Both the position numbers and the translations under genes were made by a program. Of a DNA stretch of 64,000 nucleotides, positions 63,048 through 64,000 are shown piece by piece (position 1 is the stretch's first letter; the number at the start of each line of letters is the position of its first letter). A model generated the notes under the pieces. That model was not told the DNA's origin and ran no database searches. It worked only from the letters and a program-made list of their open reading frames with translations. The stretch spans positions 1-64,000 of the forward strand of contig JABWCP010000011.1 in NCBI GenBank assembly GCA_013360215.1, in the 5' to 3' direction. The stretch is from a bacterium. Its GTDB lineage: Bacteria > CLD3 > SB21.

Positions 63048-63767
63048 TTATGCATTGTTGGGATTCATTCGAAGCTGGATTGCGTGCAATTTTTTTCCGG
63101 TACGATACCCGTGAATTCCCATAGCCGGTCCGATCATCCAATACGTTAAGCCGGCCCAATTGGCCATAGCGGAGCCGCCGTATAAAAGTAAAGAGGTTGA
63201 AAAAAGCGCAATACCGATATTGATGATATATGAACGCCGTTCGGAACGGGCAATGAAAATCTCTGCTTCATTAAGTTCAAATCGCGCGCGAAGACGGTAC
63301 GCATGGTGGTACAGCAAGGCATAGATACCGCACACGGCGATGTATCCTGCATTGTAGATGTACATCATGTCGTCGCCTTGACCCGCCGCGATCGGCGGTT
63401 GTTCATAAGCAACACCCAACATCATATTGACGACGAGGGTCATGACAAATTTGAGCGGATAAACAAAGAATAACACTACAAAAAGGAGCGCGGCATTCCA
63501 AACAATTGTAAAACGGTCTTGTAAACCGAAACGTCTGAAAAATTTATAATGCCAATACCATAACATCACCAAGATCGTAAAACACGTGGCAAATGCCGGG
63601 AAACCGCGCATGGTTTCCAAAAGCTGGGAAAGGTTTTTGGGTACTTCAAGTGAAACGACCAGCAAAGTCATTGCAAAAGCAAATACCGCATCGCTGAAAG
63701 CTTCCACACGGGTGACTTCATGCCCGCGCCAGCGAAAATGAGGGTCAAGCGCTTGATTACTCAGCAT
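63048..63767 (-). CDS. TMEM175/DUF1211-family membrane protein, potassium channel-like
   Basis: 239 residues, six hydrophobic segments. The signature of the family follows the first charged stretch: RVEAFSDAVFAFAMTLLVVS, with the FSD motif in the pore-lining helix 1 as in prokaryotic TMEM175 channels. The bacterial proteins form K+ leak channels as tetramers; this one has a single repeat, as expected. It should reside in the inner membrane. 45 bases separate it from the Nudix gene upstream on the same strand and 27 from the peptidase gene downstream. Confidence 0.88.
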   Translation of the reverse strand: MLSNQALDPHFRWRGHEVTRVEAFSDAVFAFAMTLLVVSLEVPKNLSQLLETMRGFPAFATCFTILVMLWYWHYKFFRRFGLQDRFTIVWNAALLFVVLFFVYPLKFVMTLVVNMMLGVAYEQPPIAAGQGDDMMYIYNAGYIAVCGIYALLYHHAYRLRARFELNEAEIFIARSERRSYIINIGIALFSTSLLLYGGSAMANWAGLTYWMIGPAMGIHGYRTGKKLHAIQLRMNPNNA

Positions 63768-63812
63768 AACGACCTCGCTAATTTCGAAGTTAGTCTGGAA
63801 AAAGAAGAAACG

Positions 63813-64000
63813 TTAAAGATTGTTTTGCATTACGGCAGTTTTTCGCGCCATACGGAGTACGGATTCTTCTGTTGTATAATCGGCAATGCGATTCAACGCA
63901 ATCCAAGCTAAATCTTTGGACTCGGAAGAAATGCGCAGCGGTATGGCATCATCTATTTCGATCAGAAACCGCACGTCGTAATGAAGATGCGCCGCGTCCG
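63813..64000 (-). CDS. Nudix hydrolase, C-terminal part (cut by the window edge)
   Basis: An open minus-strand frame enters from the window edge and stops with TAA at 63813-63815, giving 62 residues. The sequence has HLHYDVRFLIEIDDA, IPLRISSESKDLAWIALNR and YTTEESVLRMARK, which match the end of Nudix hydrolases of the form HxDxRFL...ESxDxxWxxLxxL. The Nudix box itself lies beyond the window, so substrate cannot be judged. Assigned from the C-terminal pattern only. Confidence 0.75.
   Translation of the reverse strand, partial: DAAHLHYDVRFLIEIDDAIPLRISSESKDLAWIALNRIADYTTEESVLRMARKTAVMQNNL

Overview
The window is a 64 kb stretch of a Gram-negative chromosome, about 47 % GC by eye, with dense, short-spaced operons. 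It carries no rRNA, tRNA, phage, IS or CRISPR signal that I can see. The organism is probably a member of the Fibrobacteres-Chlorobi-Bacteroidetes superphylum outside the classical Bacteroidetes, for example Ignavibacteria, Kapabacteria, Calditrichota or KSB1-like. The reasons are a type IX secretion (T9SS) type A C-terminal domain with the NPFNPST signature, SusC-like TonB receptors with carboxypeptidase-regulatory N-termini, a DUF5916 protein, a two-component propeller histidine kinase, heptose and LPS genes, and OmpH. The assignment is inferred from gene content only.

Layout. 1-6.3 kb: secreted proteins on the minus strand (T9SS cargo, PQQ-propeller lipoprotein, DUF5916 protein), with two copies of an intergenic repeat. 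6.4-10.5 kb: metabolic genes on the minus strand (CoA-type Nudix hydrolase, GH133 glycogen debranching enzyme, imidazolonepropionase). 10.7-18.5 kb: a plus-strand run of threonine dehydratase, HldE and two glycosyltransferases (LPS core heptose), then a TonB receptor. 18.5-21.3 kb: minus-strand stress genes (MsrA lipoprotein, thiol protein, carboxymuconolactone decarboxylase family) and a porin. 21.6-31.7 kb: a complete Pho locus, pstS-terC-pstC-pstA-pstB-phoU-phoB-phoR plus one unknown gene, divergent from the porin. 31.7-34.6 kb: a minus-strand operon of HPt, alpha/beta hydrolase, DUF971, SPOR lipoprotein and ftsE. 34.7-36.1 kb: rdgB and a polysaccharide deacetylase. 36.1-45.4 kb: MoxR-like ATPase, OmpH, plsY, two receiver-only response regulators with an identically spaced 42-bp upstream element, then a NarL-type regulator and its propeller histidine kinase. 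45.5-51.0 kb: thioesterase, a fused amidase/PdaA deacetylase, UbiE, cyclodeaminase, a 49-residue membrane protein and a GAF-PP2C phosphatase. 51.1-56.8 kb: a plus-strand operon of TonB receptor, M28 peptidase, sigma factor and a one-pass membrane protein. This converges on a minus-strand operon (56.8-63.0 kb) of S9 peptidase, YheT-type hydrolase and an exported TPR-CHAT protease. The window ends with a TMEM175-like channel and a truncated Nudix gene.

The points most worth following are four. (1) The single polypeptide at 46.1 kb joins a CwlD-type amidase to a PdaA-type muramic acid deacetylase, the two activities that make muramic-delta-lactam in spore cortex. (2) Two separate receiver-only regulators share a composite 42-bp upstream element. 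(3) A sigma factor/one-pass membrane protein pair lies tail to tail with an exported TPR-CHAT protease that retains its His and Cys. (4) terC is embedded in the pst operon. Starts were revised from the longest reading frame wherever a ribosome binding site or an overlap with the neighbouring gene decided the matter.
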